Assembly (NCBI RefSeq): GCF_030388665.1
Contig: NZ_CP128846.1
Span: 5,344,501-5,408,500, forward strand
DNA length: 64,000 nucleotides
Direction of reading: 5' to 3'
Origin: Streptomyces flavofungini
Lineage (GTDB): Bacteria; Actinomycetota; Actinomycetes; Streptomycetales; Streptomycetaceae
In this document: in pieces, positions 1-9,321 of the stretch
How the letters are laid out: every line of letters starts with the position of its first letter
Numbering within the stretch: the first letter of the stretch is position 1
Notes under the pieces: model-generated
What the model was told of the DNA's origin: nothing
Seen by the model: the letters and a program-made list of their open reading frames with translations, nothing else
The model's database searches: none
Made by a program: the position numbers and the translations under genes

Positions 1-2976
1 AGCGCGGTCGAGCTGCCTGAGGCTGTCGAGCGACCTGCCCAGCAGCGTCAGGGCGTTGGCGCGCATCCAGTCTCCCCCCACGCATCCGGTGGCGAGGGCC
101 TGCTCTGCGTGCTGCGCCGCTTGGGCCGGCTGTTGGGCCGCCAAGTGAATCTCGGCGATGCGGAAGTGGGCCGTGCCCTCCCACAGGCGCTGGCGATTCT
201 CTGCGAAGACCCTCAGCGCCTCTTGGGCCATCTCAATAGCTTCGCTGTAGCGTCCGGCGTGACTGAGGCTGATGCCGAAAGCCATCTTCGCATTGGCCAG
301 GCGGAAGGTGAGACCTAGTTCGTCGTAGATCGCGATCCCCTGGCGGGCGAGGTCAATGGCCTTGGCCGTACGTCCCATGGAGACGAGGACTCGGGACAGG
401 TTGCAGAGAGCGCTTGCCTCTCCGGGCTTGTTCCCGTCGCGGCGGAAGGCCTCGATCGCCTTGAGGAGATGGGTCTCGCAGGTCGCGTACTCGTTCAAGC
501 AGAAAGAGGCGATACCCAGCTCATTCTGCCCGTTCCCGATGGACCAGGGGTCCTCGGACTCGAGTGACAGCTCCACTGCGCAGTGCAGCTCCGCCCTCGC
601 TCGCTCGAAGTGCCCGCTCATGGTCAGGACTTGAGCGAGGCTCACTCGGGCCCGGCCTTCCGCGTGAGCATCCCCCTGCGCGGCCGCGGCGTCACGCGCC
701 GCACAGGTCGCCAGCTCGTACCGAAGTGAACTCGCCCCGGACTCCGCCAGGTCCTTCGCGGCGATCAGAAGGTCCACGGCCCGCCGCAACGTGTTGGAGT
801 CCAAGGACTGCTGAACGCAGGCCAAAATGCACAGGGCTTCAGCATGGAGCCAGTCCAATGCGCCGGAGTCGCTCTGGAACTCCAGCCCCGCCCGCTCCGT
901 CACCGCCAGGTGATCCACCGTCCTGTCCCCAGGACGCTCGATCGCGTACACCCGCGCCGCCGAGGCCAGATAGAAGTCCAGCAACCGCGACAGCGCCGCG
1001 TCCCGCAGGGCCGGCGGCAGCTCGTCCCGTTCCGCGCAGGCGCGGGCGTAGAGCCGTACGAGGTCGTGGTAGCGGTAGCGGCCGGGTGCGGCGGACTCCA
1101 GGAGGGAGGTGTCGACGAGGGACTCCAGGAGGTCCTCGGCGTCCTCCAGCGGGAGGTCGAGCATGGCGGCGGCGGCCGGGAGGGAGATGTCTGGGCCGTC
1201 GGCGAGGCCGAGGAGGCGGAAGGCGCGGGCCTGGGCGGGTTCGAGCTGGCCGTAGCCGAGCTCGAACGTGGCCTCGACCGCGAGGTCGCCCGCCTGGAGC
1301 TCGTCGAGGCGCCGCCGCTCGTCGGCGAGCTTGGCGGCGAGCGTGGCGACGGTCCAGGTGCGCCGCGCGGCGAGCCGGGACGCCGCGATACGGATCGCGA
1401 GGGGGAGGAAGCCGCACGCGGCGACCACGTCGAGCGCGGCCTCGCGCTCCGACGCCACCCGCTCCTCGCCGATGATCTTCGTGAAGAGCTGCAGGGCTTC
1501 GTCGGGGGACATGACGTCGAGGTCGACGAGGTGCGCCCCGGCGAGGTCCACCATCCGCACCCGGCTGGTGACGAGCGCCGCGCACCCTTCCATGCCGGGC
1601 AGCAGCGGCCGCACCTGCGCGGCGTCGCGGGCGTTGTCGAGCAGAACGAGGACGCGGCGGCCGTCGAGGATGGAGCGGAACAGGGCGGCCCGCTCCTCCA
1701 GCGATTCCGGGATGGCGTCGTCCGCCGTGCCGAGGCCGCGCAGGAACGCGCCGAGCACCGTCTCGGGTTCGGCGGCGCGCGGCCCGGCTCCCTGGAGGTC
1801 GACGTACAACTGCCCGTCGGGGAAGTGGGCCCGCGCCGCGTGCGCGACGTGCACCGCCAGCGTCGTCTTGCCCACGCCCCCGATCCCCGCGAGCGCCGAC
1901 ACGGCCATCACGCGGCCCTCGGCCGTGGACAGGATGTCGCTGAGTTCCTTGACGAAGGAGACGCGGCCGGTGAAGTCCTGGACGGTGGCGGGCAGCTGGG
2001 CGGGGCGGACGACGCCCGCCGAGGGCTCCGTCGCGGGGGCGGAGGGCTCGGCGAGGGCGGGGTCGGCCTGGAGGATGCGCTGCTGGAGTTCCTGGAGGCC
2101 GGGGCGCGGGTCGACGCCGAGTTCGTCGGCGAGGAGGCGGCGGGTGTCGGCGTAGACGGCGAGGGCCTCGGCCTGGCGCCCTGAGCGGTAGAGGGCGAGC
2201 ATCAGCAGTTCGCGCAGGCGCTCCCGCAGGGGGTGCGCGGCGGTGAGCGCGGTCAGCTCGGAGACGGACTCGGCGTGCCGGCCCTGCTCCAGGTCCATGT
2301 CGAGGCGGGCCTCGAGGAGCTGCAGGCGCCATTCCTCCAGGCGGGTGCGCTGGGCGTCGGCGTAGGGCCCGGGGACGTTGGCGAGGGGCTCGCCGTCCCA
2401 CAAGGACAGGGCCTCCTTGACCAGGGAACTGGCCTGGTGCAGGTCACCGAGCCCCCGCGCCTGCTCGGCCGCCGACCACAGCTGTTCCGCCTCGGCGAGG
2501 TCGAGCACGCCGTCGGCGGCCCGCACGGCATAGCCGCCGGACTCGCTGACGAGGGCGCCGGAGGGGAGCACCTTGCGCAGCCGGGACGCGTACGTACGGA
2601 TCGCGGCGAGGGCCTGCGAGGGCGGGTCCTCGCCCCAGATGGCGTCGATCAGCTCGGAGGCGGTGGCGGTGCGGCCGTCGCGGAGCAGCAGGGCCGCGAG
2701 CAGGGCGCGCTGCTGGGGGGAGCCGGTGGGCAGGGGCTCTCCGCCGAGCCAGGCGCGCACGGGGCCGAGCACGCTGAAGCGGGCGGCGGGCTGTGCGTCG
2801 GCCTGTTCGTCGGTGACCGTGGCGCCGCCCACGGGCGCGGACCCGTCGTCCCCGAGCGCACCCGAAGACACGCTCCGCGCTTCCCCGTCCACAGCTCGCG
2901 ACACCCGCGCCGTCGTGCCAGGGTCGCTTTCCGCCGCCGAACGCCGCTGTTCCGGCACCCGCGGTAGTCCGTCCAT
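1..2976 (-). CDS. AfsR-like SARP/STAND transcriptional regulator (partial)
   Basis: The frame runs off the left edge; 992 residues are visible from the ATG at 2976, which directly follows a purine-rich ribosome site. Order of domains: an Ala/Ser-rich leader of about 45 residues, an OmpR-type winged helix (PTGSPQQRALLAALLLRDG), a BTAD helical domain to about residue 290, an NB-ARC ATPase with P-loop GIGGVGKTT at 364-372 and kinase-2 LVLLDNARD near 443, then TPR-type helices from about 700 to the edge. This is the AfsR/DnrI layout of pathway activators that switch on after nucleotide binding. Nothing in the sequence shows which pathway it controls. It diverges from the catabolic cluster that starts at 3223 but shares no operator with it. 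Confidence 0.93.
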   Translation of the reverse strand, partial: MDGLPRVPEQRRSAAESDPGTTARVSRAVDGEARSVSSGALGDDGSAPVGGATVTDEQADAQPAARFSVLGPVRAWLGGEPLPTGSPQQRALLAALLLRDGRTATASELIDAIWGEDPPSQALAAIRTYASRLRKVLPSGALVSESGGYAVRAADGVLDLAEAEQLWSAAEQARGLGDLHQASSLVKEALSLWDGEPLANVPGPYADAQRTRLEEWRLQLLEARLDMDLEQGRHAESVSELTALTAAHPLRERLRELLMLALYRSGRQAEALAVYADTRRLLADELGVDPRPGLQELQQRILQADPALAEPSAPATEPSAGVVRPAQLPATVQDFTGRVSFVKELSDILSTAEGRVMAVSALAGIGGVGKTTLAVHVAHAARAHFPDGQLYVDLQGAGPRAAEPETVLGAFLRGLGTADDAIPESLEERAALFRSILDGRRVLVLLDNARDAAQVRPLLPGMEGCAALVTSRVRMVDLAGAHLVDLDVMSPDEALQLFTKIIGEERVASEREAALDVVAACGFLPLAIRIAASRLAARRTWTVATLAAKLADERRRLDELQAGDLAVEATFELGYGQLEPAQARAFRLLGLADGPDISLPAAAAMLDLPLEDAEDLLESLVDTSLLESAAPGRYRYHDLVRLYARACAERDELPPALRDAALSRLLDFYLASAARVYAIERPGDRTVDHLAVTERAGLEFQSDSGALDWLHAEALCILACVQQSLDSNTLRRAVDLLIAAKDLAESGASSLRYELATCAARDAAAAQGDAHAEGRARVSLAQVLTMSGHFERARAELHCAVELSLESEDPWSIGNGQNELGIASFCLNEYATCETHLLKAIEAFRRDGNKPGEASALCNLSRVLVSMGRTAKAIDLARQGIAIYDELGLTFRLANAKMAFGISLSHAGRYSEAIEMAQEALRVFAENRQRLWEGTAHFRIAEIHLAAQQPAQAAQHAEQALATGCVGGDWMRANALTLLGRSLDSLRQLDRA

Positions 2977-3186
2977 CGCTCCCCCTGCTGCCCTGCCGTA
3001 CGCAGTTGCTGAAGTCTTCTCAAATACGCCCAACTGTGCCCGGCTGTGCCTGGTTTGTGCCCGCCTCGGACCTGCCCTGCCCGTGCGGCTTACTGCGGTG
3101 CACAGTTTGCCTTGTCCGGAGCGGATGCGTCAGCCGTGGGAGACGGCTCTCACAGGGTTCCCGCACCAGTGACCGGATCCGGACAA

Positions 3187-3201
3187 CTGACGGATCGTCA
3201 G
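3187..3201. promoter_or_regulatory. TetR-type operator O1 on a leaderless promoter
   Basis: CTGACGGATCGTCAG has six-base inverted arms around GAT. It covers a -35-like TGACGG (3188-3193). Sixteen bases later lies a -10-like TACCGT (3210-3215), seven bases before the ATG at 3223, so transcription probably starts at the start codon. A bound repressor would block this promoter. The same 15-mer recurs at 6242, and close variants lie at 6318 and 33844. Confidence 0.7.
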
Positions 3202-3222
3202 ATGCGCGCTACCGTGAGCCTC

Positions 3223-4488
3223 ATGGAGACCATGGAGAGCACTCAGGAGGCCGCCCCCGCCGAGCCGCCGTTCCCGAGGATCATCTCGGTGGACGACCAC
3301 ACGGTGGAGCCGCCGCACGTCTGGCGGGACCGCCTCCCGGCGAAGTACCAGGACCGAGGCCCGCGCATCGTCCGTGCGCCGCTCAAGGAAATGACCTTTT
3401 TGGGCGGTAAGTTCGCCCCGGTGATGGGGGAGAAAGGTGACGAAGGGCCCATAGGGGACTGGTGGGTGTACGAGGAGCTGCACCGCCCGCTGACCCGGCT
3501 CGACACGGCCGTCGGCTACGACCGCGACGAGATCAAGCTGGAAGTGATCACGTACGAGCAGATGCGGCGCGGCTCGTTCAGCGTCCCCGACCGGCTCGCC
3601 GACATGGACGTCAACCACGTCCAGTCCGCCCTGTGCTTCCCCACCTTCCCGCGCTTCTGCGGCCAGACGTTCACCGAGGCCCCCGACCGTGACCTGGGGC
3701 TTCTCGCCGTGCGGGCGTACAACGACTGGATGGTGGACGAGTGGTGCGGCCCCGCCGCGCAAGGTCGGCTGATACCGCTCACCCTCATCCCCCTCTGGGA
3801 CGCCGACCTCGCGGCCGCCGAGGTGCGGCGCAACGCGGCGCGCGGGGTGCGGGCCGTCGCCTTCTCGGAAATTCCGCCACATCTCGGACTCCCGTCGATC
3901 CACACGGACTACTGGGACCCGTTCCTCGCCGCCTGTGACGAGACGGGAACGGTGGTGGCGATGCACATCGGGTCCTCCAGCAGGATGCCGTCGACCTCCG
4001 CCGACGCACCACCCGCCGTGGGCTCCACGATCACGTTCGCGAACTGCTGCTTCTCGATGGTCGACTGGCTGATGAGCGGCAAGTTCGAGCGCTTCCCCAA
4101 CGTCCGCGTGATGTACGCCGAGGGGCAGATCGGCTGGATCCCCTACATCCTGGAGCGCGCCGACGTGGTCTGGGAGGAGAACCGGGGCTGGGGAGGCGTC
4201 GCCGACAAGGTGCACCGGCCGCCGTCCGAGCTCTTCGCCGAGCATGTCTTCGGCTGCTTCTTCGACGACGCCTTCGGGCTGCGCAACCTCGACGCGATCG
4301 GCGTCGGCAACGTCCTGTACGAGACCGACTACCCGCACTCCGACTCCACGTGGCCCACATCCCGCCAGGTCGGCGAGGAGCAGATGGGGCACCTGGCCCC
4401 GGACGTGGTGGAGCGCATCGTCCGCGGCAACGCCATCGACCTGCTCGGTCTGACGAAGGAGGGCCTGTGGCCGGGACCGGGGGCCTGA
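3223..4488 (+). CDS. Amidohydrolase-2 family metal-dependent hydrolase
   Basis: The 421-residue protein has the amidohydrolase-2 TIM-barrel pattern: an N-terminal ISVDDHTVEP at 22-31 in place of the usual D-x-H metal motif, a central MHIGSSS, and the C-terminal YETDYPHSDSTWP starting at 366, which holds the late catalytic Asp of the superfamily. Such enzymes cleave or decarboxylate small organic acids in ring-degradation pathways; the substrate here is unknown. The ATG at 3223 fits a leaderless start seven bases after TACCGT; a second ATG lies at 3232. First gene of the cluster, under operator O1. The next gene begins at or before its stop codon. Confidence 0.85.
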   Translation: METMESTQEAAPAEPPFPRIISVDDHTVEPPHVWRDRLPAKYQDRGPRIVRAPLKEMTFLGGKFAPVMGEKGDEGPIGDWWVYEELHRPLTRLDTAVGYDRDEIKLEVITYEQMRRGSFSVPDRLADMDVNHVQSALCFPTFPRFCGQTFTEAPDRDLGLLAVRAYNDWMVDEWCGPAAQGRLIPLTLIPLWDADLAAAEVRRNAARGVRAVAFSEIPPHLGLPSIHTDYWDPFLAACDETGTVVAMHIGSSSRMPSTSADAPPAVGSTITFANCCFSMVDWLMSGKFERFPNVRVMYAEGQIGWIPYILERADVVWEENRGWGGVADKVHRPPSELFAEHVFGCFFDDAFGLRNLDAIGVGNVLYETDYPHSDSTWPTSRQVGEEQMGHLAPDVVERIVRGNAIDLLGLTKEGLWPGPGA

Positions 4489-4493
4489 GCGCC

Positions 4494-5447
4494 ATGGCGG
4501 AGCACTTCCCGGCGGGGCGGCTCGCGTACGGGATGCAGCTTCCGGTGCAGGCCCAGAGCGCGGTGTTCGCCGAGGCGTGGGAGGCCGACGCGGGCCCCGG
4601 CGACCTGGTCGAGATCGCCCGTACGGCCGACCGCGTGGGCTTCGCCTACCTCGCCGCCTGCGACCACGTGGCGATCCCGCGGCGGCTCGCGGACGCGATG
4701 GGCACCACCTGGTACGACCCCGTGGCCACCCTCGCCTTCCTGGCCGGGGTCACCGAACGCGTCCGCCTGCTGAGCCATGTCGCGATCGTCGGCCTGCGCC
4801 ACCCGCTCCTGACCGCCAAGAGCTACGCCACCCTCGACCACCTCAGCGGCGGCCGCCTGATCCTCGGCGTCGGCGCCGGGCACGTGGCGGAGGAGTTCGA
4901 CGTCCTCGGCGCGGACTTCGCGGGGCGCGGCCCGCTGCTCGACGAGTCCGTGGACGCGCTGCGGGCCGCGCTCGGGCCCGAGGAGTTCCCCGAGCACCAC
5001 GGCGAGCGCTTCGCCTTCGAAGGCCTCGGACAGCGGCCGCGGCCCGCCCAGGAGCGGGTGCCGATCTGGGTCGGCGGCTCCTCGCCCGCCGCCGTCCGCA
5101 GGGCCGCGACCCGCGGCGACGGCTGGCTGCCGCAGGGCGACCCGCGCGACCGCCTTCCCGCGCAGATCGCCAAGCTGCGGCGGCTGCGGGCCGAGGCGGG
5201 GATCGAGGCGCCCGTCACCGTCGGGGCCATCACCGAGCCGCTGTACGTGGGCGAGCCCTCCTGGCCGGTGGGGCGGCGCACGCTCAGCGGGAAGCCCGAC
5301 GCCCTCGCGGAGTCGCTGCGCGCGTACGCGGCGATGGGCGTGCACCAGATCCAGGTGCGCTTCCGCAGCCGCGGCCGCACCGAACTCACGGACCAGATGG
5401 CTGCGTTCGGCGCCGATGTCGCCCCGCACTTGGACCCACCCACCTAG
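4494..5447 (+). CDS. LLM-class F420-dependent oxidoreductase
   Basis: A 317-residue luciferase-fold (TIM-barrel) protein with typical marks: AARTADRVGFAYL-like N-terminal helix, LDHLSGGRLILGVGAG in the middle and VPIWVGGSSPAAVRRAA later. Actinobacterial members with this pattern commonly use coenzyme F420 for hydride transfer to alcohols, aldehydes or enones. It lies five bases after the amidohydrolase and ten before the SDR, so co-transcription is likely. An in-frame GTG at 4467 with a strong AAGGAGGG just upstream is an alternative start that would overlap the previous gene. The substrate is not recognisable. Confidence 0.86.
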   Translation: MAEHFPAGRLAYGMQLPVQAQSAVFAEAWEADAGPGDLVEIARTADRVGFAYLAACDHVAIPRRLADAMGTTWYDPVATLAFLAGVTERVRLLSHVAIVGLRHPLLTAKSYATLDHLSGGRLILGVGAGHVAEEFDVLGADFAGRGPLLDESVDALRAALGPEEFPEHHGERFAFEGLGQRPRPAQERVPIWVGGSSPAAVRRAATRGDGWLPQGDPRDRLPAQIAKLRRLRAEAGIEAPVTVGAITEPLYVGEPSWPVGRRTLSGKPDALAESLRAYAAMGVHQIQVRFRSRGRTELTDQMAAFGADVAPHLDPPT

Positions 5448-5456
5448 GAGGCCGGC

Positions 5457-6245
5457 ATGGGCAAGCTGGACGGGCGCGTCGTCATCGTGACCGGCGGCGC
5501 GCGCGGTCAGGGGGAGCAGGAGGCGCGCCTCTTCGTCGCCGAGGGCGCGCGGGTGGTCGTCGGGGACGTCCTCGACGAGCAGGGCGAGGCGCTCGCGAAG
5601 GAGCTGGGGCGCGACAGCGCCCGGTACGTCCACCTCGACGTCGGCGAGGAGGCGGACTGGGCGGCCGCCGTCGCCGCCACCAAGGACGCCTTCGGGGCGG
5701 TCGACGGCCTGGTCAACAACGCGGGCATCCTGCGCTTCGACGAGCTGGTGAACACGCCCCTGGAGGAGTTCGAGCGGATCGTCCGGGTCAACCAGACCGG
5801 TGTCTTCCTCGGCATCAGGGCGACCGCCCCCGAGATCGCGGCGGCGGGCGGCGGCTCGATCGTGAACACCGCCTCGTACGCGGGGATGACGGGCATGGCG
5901 TACATCGGCGCGTACAGCGCGACCAAGCACGCCGTCATCGGCCTCACCCGGGTCGCCGCCCTCGAACTGGCCAAGCGGCGCATCCGCGTCAACGCGATCT
6001 GCCCCGGTGCCATCGACACCGCGATGAGCAACCCGGCGCAGCTCGACCCGGACGCGGACGTGGCGAAGGCCTCGCGCGGCCTGGACGCGCTGTACCGCAA
6101 GCTCGTGCCGCTCGGCCGGGTGGGCAGGGCGGAGGAGGTGGCGCGGCTCGCGCTGTTCCTCACCGCCGAGGACGAATCGGCGTACATCACCGGGCAGCCG
6201 TTCGTGATCGACGGCGGCTGGCTCGCCGGGGTCAGCGTTCTCTGA
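5457..6245 (+). CDS. Short-chain dehydrogenase/reductase
   Basis: A classical 262-residue SDR. The NAD(P)-binding motif TGGARGQG covers residues 12-19, the NNAG motif starts at 87, and the catalytic set is Ser140, Tyr153 and Lys157. The acidic residue after the second strand (VVVGDVLDE) favours NAD over NADP. AGGAGG lies just before the ATG. It is in the same operon as the two genes before it and probably oxidises an alcohol produced upstream. Its stop codon is embedded in operator O2. Confidence 0.9.
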   Translation: MGKLDGRVVIVTGGARGQGEQEARLFVAEGARVVVGDVLDEQGEALAKELGRDSARYVHLDVGEEADWAAAVAATKDAFGAVDGLVNNAGILRFDELVNTPLEEFERIVRVNQTGVFLGIRATAPEIAAAGGGSIVNTASYAGMTGMAYIGAYSATKHAVIGLTRVAALELAKRRIRVNAICPGAIDTAMSNPAQLDPDADVAKASRGLDALYRKLVPLGRVGRAEEVARLALFLTAEDESAYITGQPFVIDGGWLAGVSVL

Positions 6246-6256
6246 CGGATCGTCAG
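6242..6256. promoter_or_regulatory. TetR-type operator O2
   Basis: CTGACGGATCGTCAG, identical over 15 bases to O1. It overlaps the stop codon of the SDR gene and lies about 100 bases upstream of the next start. O2 and O3 are 76 bases apart centre to centre. Confidence 0.65.
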
Positions 6257-6317
6257 GCGGGAGCGGGTGCGGGTCTTGACGCTCCCAGGGCGCGGTGGAA
6301 CAGTCGGACCAGCGAAT

Positions 6318-6332
6318 CTGACGGTCTGTCAG
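6318..6332. promoter_or_regulatory. TetR-type operator O3
   Basis: CTGACGGTCTGTCAG keeps the CTGAC and GTCAG arms of O1 with one change in the inner arm. It sits 26 bases before the TTG start at 6358 and with O2 suggests that a second, internal promoter of the cluster answers to the same regulator. Confidence 0.6.
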
Positions 6333-6357
6333 AAACTCACGAGGACGGTGAACCGCC

Positions 6358-7482
6358 TTGGAATTCGGGCTCTTTGTACAGGGATACGTGGGCAAGCGCG
6401 CCGAGACCGACCCTTCGGCCGAGCACAAGGCGCTGATGGAGGAGACCGAGTACGTCATCGAGGCGGACAAGGCGGGCTTCAAGTACGCCTGGGCGTCCGA
6501 ACACCACTTCCTGGAGGAGTACTCGCACCTCTCCGCCAACGACGTCTTCCTCGGCTACCTCGCGCACGCCACGGAACGGATCCACCTCGGCTCGGGGATC
6601 TTCAACCCCTTGGCCCAGGTCAACCACCCGGTCAAGGTCGCCGAGAAGGTCGCCATGCTCGACCACCTCTCCGAGGGGCGCTTCGAGTTCGGCAGCGGGC
6701 GCGGCGCCGGGTCGCACGAGATCCTCGGCTTCCTGCCGGGCATCACCGACATGAACCACACCAAGGAGATCTGGGAGGAGACCATCGCGGAGTTCCCCAA
6801 GATGTGGCTCCAGGAGGAGTACGAGGGGTTCCAGGGCAAGCACTGGCAGCTGCCGCCGCGCAAGGTCTTCCCCAAGCCGTACGGCGCCTCCCACCCCGCC
6901 ATGTGGTACGCGGCCGGGTCGCCGTCCTCGTACGCCATGGCCGCGAGGAAGGGGCTCGGCGTCCTCGGCTTCAGCGTGCAGAAGGTCTCCGACATGGAGT
7001 GGGTCCTGGAGCAGTACAAGACCGCGATCCGGGACGCGGAGCCCGTCGGGGACTTCGTGAACGACAACGTCATGGTGACGTCCACGGCCATCTGCGCGGA
7101 GACGCACGAGAAGGCCGTGCGGATCGCCGTGAACGGCGGGCTCAACTACCTGCAGTCGCTGGTGTTCCGGTACCACGACACCTTCCCCAGGCCCGAGGGG
7201 ATTCCCGAGTGGCCCGAGGTCCTTCCCGACTACACCGAGGAGATCATCGAACTGCTCATCGCCGAGGAGCTCATGATCTGCGGGGATCCGGACGAGGTGA
7301 CCCGGCAGTGCAAGCGGTGGGAGCAGGCCGGGGCCGACCAGCTGTCGTTCGGGCTGCCCATCGGGATCTCGCCCGAGGACACGAAGAACACGATCCGGCT
7401 GATCGGGGAGCACGTGATCCCCAAGATCGACACCGATCCCGTGCACCGGACCTCGCGGATGCGGCAGGGCGCCGCCGGGTGA
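6358..7482 (+). CDS. LLM-class flavin/F420-dependent oxidoreductase
   Basis: A 374-residue bacterial-luciferase-fold protein with the ASEHHFLEEYSHL motif, LGSGIFNPL, and a GRGAGSHE segment typical of the alkanal-monooxygenase branch. It is not a close copy of the other LLM protein in the cluster. It may be a flavin-dependent monooxygenase or an F420 enzyme; the sequence alone does not decide. The start is a TTG at 6358 because the nearby GTG at 6348 is out of frame; GAGGA lies twelve bases upstream. Operators O2 and O3 precede it. A non-coding gap of about 100 bases separates it from the deacylase. Confidence 0.86.
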   Translation: MEFGLFVQGYVGKRAETDPSAEHKALMEETEYVIEADKAGFKYAWASEHHFLEEYSHLSANDVFLGYLAHATERIHLGSGIFNPLAQVNHPVKVAEKVAMLDHLSEGRFEFGSGRGAGSHEILGFLPGITDMNHTKEIWEETIAEFPKMWLQEEYEGFQGKHWQLPPRKVFPKPYGASHPAMWYAAGSPSSYAMAARKGLGVLGFSVQKVSDMEWVLEQYKTAIRDAEPVGDFVNDNVMVTSTAICAETHEKAVRIAVNGGLNYLQSLVFRYHDTFPRPEGIPEWPEVLPDYTEEIIELLIAEELMICGDPDEVTRQCKRWEQAGADQLSFGLPIGISPEDTKNTIRLIGEHVIPKIDTDPVHRTSRMRQGAAG

Positions 7483-7587
7483 CCGCCGATCGCGCTGCGC
7501 GCTCGTCCTCAAGCGCCGGACGGGCTGAGAACGCTCGCCTCGGACGTGGGGCGTGCTCAAAGGCCCTAGGGGAAGGGGTAGCTCGTC

Positions 7588-9321
7588 ATGCTTGACCACC
7601 TCATCAAGGGTGTGACGCTCGTCGACGGGACGGGGGCCGCCGCCCGCGTCGCCGACGTGGGCGTCCGGGACGGGCGCGTGGCCGTCGTCGCGCCCGCGGT
7701 CACGGAGGAGGCGCGTACGCAGGAGGAGGCCCACGGCCTGGTCCTCGCGCCCGGGTTCGTCGACCCGCACACCCACTACGACGCGCAGCTCTTCTGGGAC
7801 CCGTACGCCACGCCGTCCCTCAACCACGGCGTGACGACCGTCGCGGGCGGGAACTGCGGGTTCACGCTCGCCCCGCTGCACCCGGACCGGCCCGAGGACG
7901 CCGACTACACGCGGCGGATGATGTCCAAGGTCGAGGGGATGTCCCTGGTGGCCCTGGAGGAGGGGGCGCCCTGGTCGTGGCACTCCTTCGGGGAGTACCT
8001 GGACGCGTTGGAGGGGCGCATCGCCGTCAACGCGGGGTTCATGGTGGGGCACTGCGCGCTGCGGCGGTACGTGATGGGGGCGGACGCGGTCGGCGGACAG
8101 CCGTCGGCCGCGCAGCTGGAGCGGATGCTCGCCCTCTTCCACGAGGCGATGGACGCGGGCGCCTGGGGGCTGTCCACCACGCAGTCGTCCACCCACTCCG
8201 ACGGGGACGGGCAGCCGGTCGCCTCCCGGCACGCCGGGCCCGAGGAGCTGATCGCCCTGTCGCGGGCCGTCGCCGAGCACGAGGGCACGCAGCTGGAGGC
8301 GATCGTCGCCGGGTGCCTCGACCAGTTCGACGACGCCGAGATCGACCTGTTCGTGGAGATGAGCGCGGCGGCCGGCCGGCCCCTGAACTGGAACGTCCTC
8401 ACCATCGACGCCGCCGTGCCGGAACGGGTCCCGCGCCAGCTGATCCCCAGCGAGCGCGCCCGCAAGGCGGGCGGCCGCGTCGTCGCCCTCACCATGCCGA
8501 TCCTCACCCCCATGAACATGTCCCTCGGCACCTTCTGCGCGCTCAACCTCATCCCCGGCTGGGGCGAGATCCTCGGCCTTCCCGTCCCCGAGCGCATCGC
8601 GAAGCTCCGCGACCCGGACGTCCGCGCCCAGATGCTGCGGCGCGCGGGCAGCGAGGAGGCCGGGGTCTTCCGCCGCCTCACGCACTTCGGCCGGTACGTC
8701 ATCGGGGACACCTACTCCGCCGAGAACGAGGGCCTGACCGGGCGGGTGGTGCGCGACATCGCCGCCGAACGCGGCCAGGAGCCCTTCGAGTGCATCGTCG
8801 AGATCTGCGCCAACGACCGGATGCGTACGGTCCTGTGGCCCATGCCGACCGACAACGACCCGGACTCCTGGGCGCTGCGCGCGCAGACCTGGGCCCACGA
8901 GGACGTCATGCTCGGCGGCTCCGACGCGGGCGCCCACCTGGACCGCATGTGCGGCGCCCCGTACACGACGCGTTTCCTCGGTGACTGTCTGCGGGGGCGG
9001 AAGCTGGTCGGCCTGGAGCAGGCCGTGAAGATGCTCACCGACGACCCGGCGCGGCTGTTCGGCCTGCGCGAGCGCGGCCGGATCGCCGAGGGCTTCCACG
9101 CCGACCTCGTCCTCTTCGACCCCGAGCGCATCGACGCGGGCAAGGCCACCCTCGTGCACGACCTGCCCGGCGACAGCCCCCGCCTGGACTCCAAGGCGAT
9201 CGGCGTGCGCGCCGTGTGGGTCAACGGCGTCGAGGTGATCCGCGACGACGTGGTGACCGGGGCGGTGCCGGGGACGGTGCTGCGGTCCGGGCGCGACACC
9301 AGGACGGTGAGCACCAGGTGA
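7588..9321 (+). CDS. N-acyl-D-amino-acid deacylase-type amidohydrolase
   Basis: A 577-residue member of the D-aminoacylase/dihydroorotase-like amidohydrolases. The metal-binding H-x-H is His61-Thr-His63 in DPHTHYDAQ, followed by GNCGFTLAP and, near the C-terminus, GGSDAGAH with Asp446 as the expected catalytic base. Beta-sandwich strands flank the barrel, as usual for cyclic amidases and deacylases. In this operon it more likely opens an amide or lactam of the catabolic substrate than trims D-amino acids. Its last bases overlap the aldehyde dehydrogenase start by four (GTGA), implying translational coupling. Confidence 0.88.
   Translation: MLDHLIKGVTLVDGTGAAARVADVGVRDGRVAVVAPAVTEEARTQEEAHGLVLAPGFVDPHTHYDAQLFWDPYATPSLNHGVTTVAGGNCGFTLAPLHPDRPEDADYTRRMMSKVEGMSLVALEEGAPWSWHSFGEYLDALEGRIAVNAGFMVGHCALRRYVMGADAVGGQPSAAQLERMLALFHEAMDAGAWGLSTTQSSTHSDGDGQPVASRHAGPEELIALSRAVAEHEGTQLEAIVAGCLDQFDDAEIDLFVEMSAAAGRPLNWNVLTIDAAVPERVPRQLIPSERARKAGGRVVALTMPILTPMNMSLGTFCALNLIPGWGEILGLPVPERIAKLRDPDVRAQMLRRAGSEEAGVFRRLTHFGRYVIGDTYSAENEGLTGRVVRDIAAERGQEPFECIVEICANDRMRTVLWPMPTDNDPDSWALRAQTWAHEDVMLGGSDAGAHLDRMCGAPYTTRFLGDCLRGRKLVGLEQAVKMLTDDPARLFGLRERGRIAEGFHADLVLFDPERIDAGKATLVHDLPGDSPRLDSKAIGVRAVWVNGVEVIRDDVVTGAVPGTVLRSGRDTRTVSTR

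Noticed and set aside
844..2184. Long forward open frames opposite the AfsR-like gene
   Set aside because: They are GC-rich shadows; the reverse frame has clear SARP, NB-ARC and TPR motifs and proper third-position bias.
4329..6539. A 736-codon reverse open frame over the catabolic cluster
   Set aside because: Antisense to three well-supported genes, with amino-acid composition typical of GC-rich shadows.
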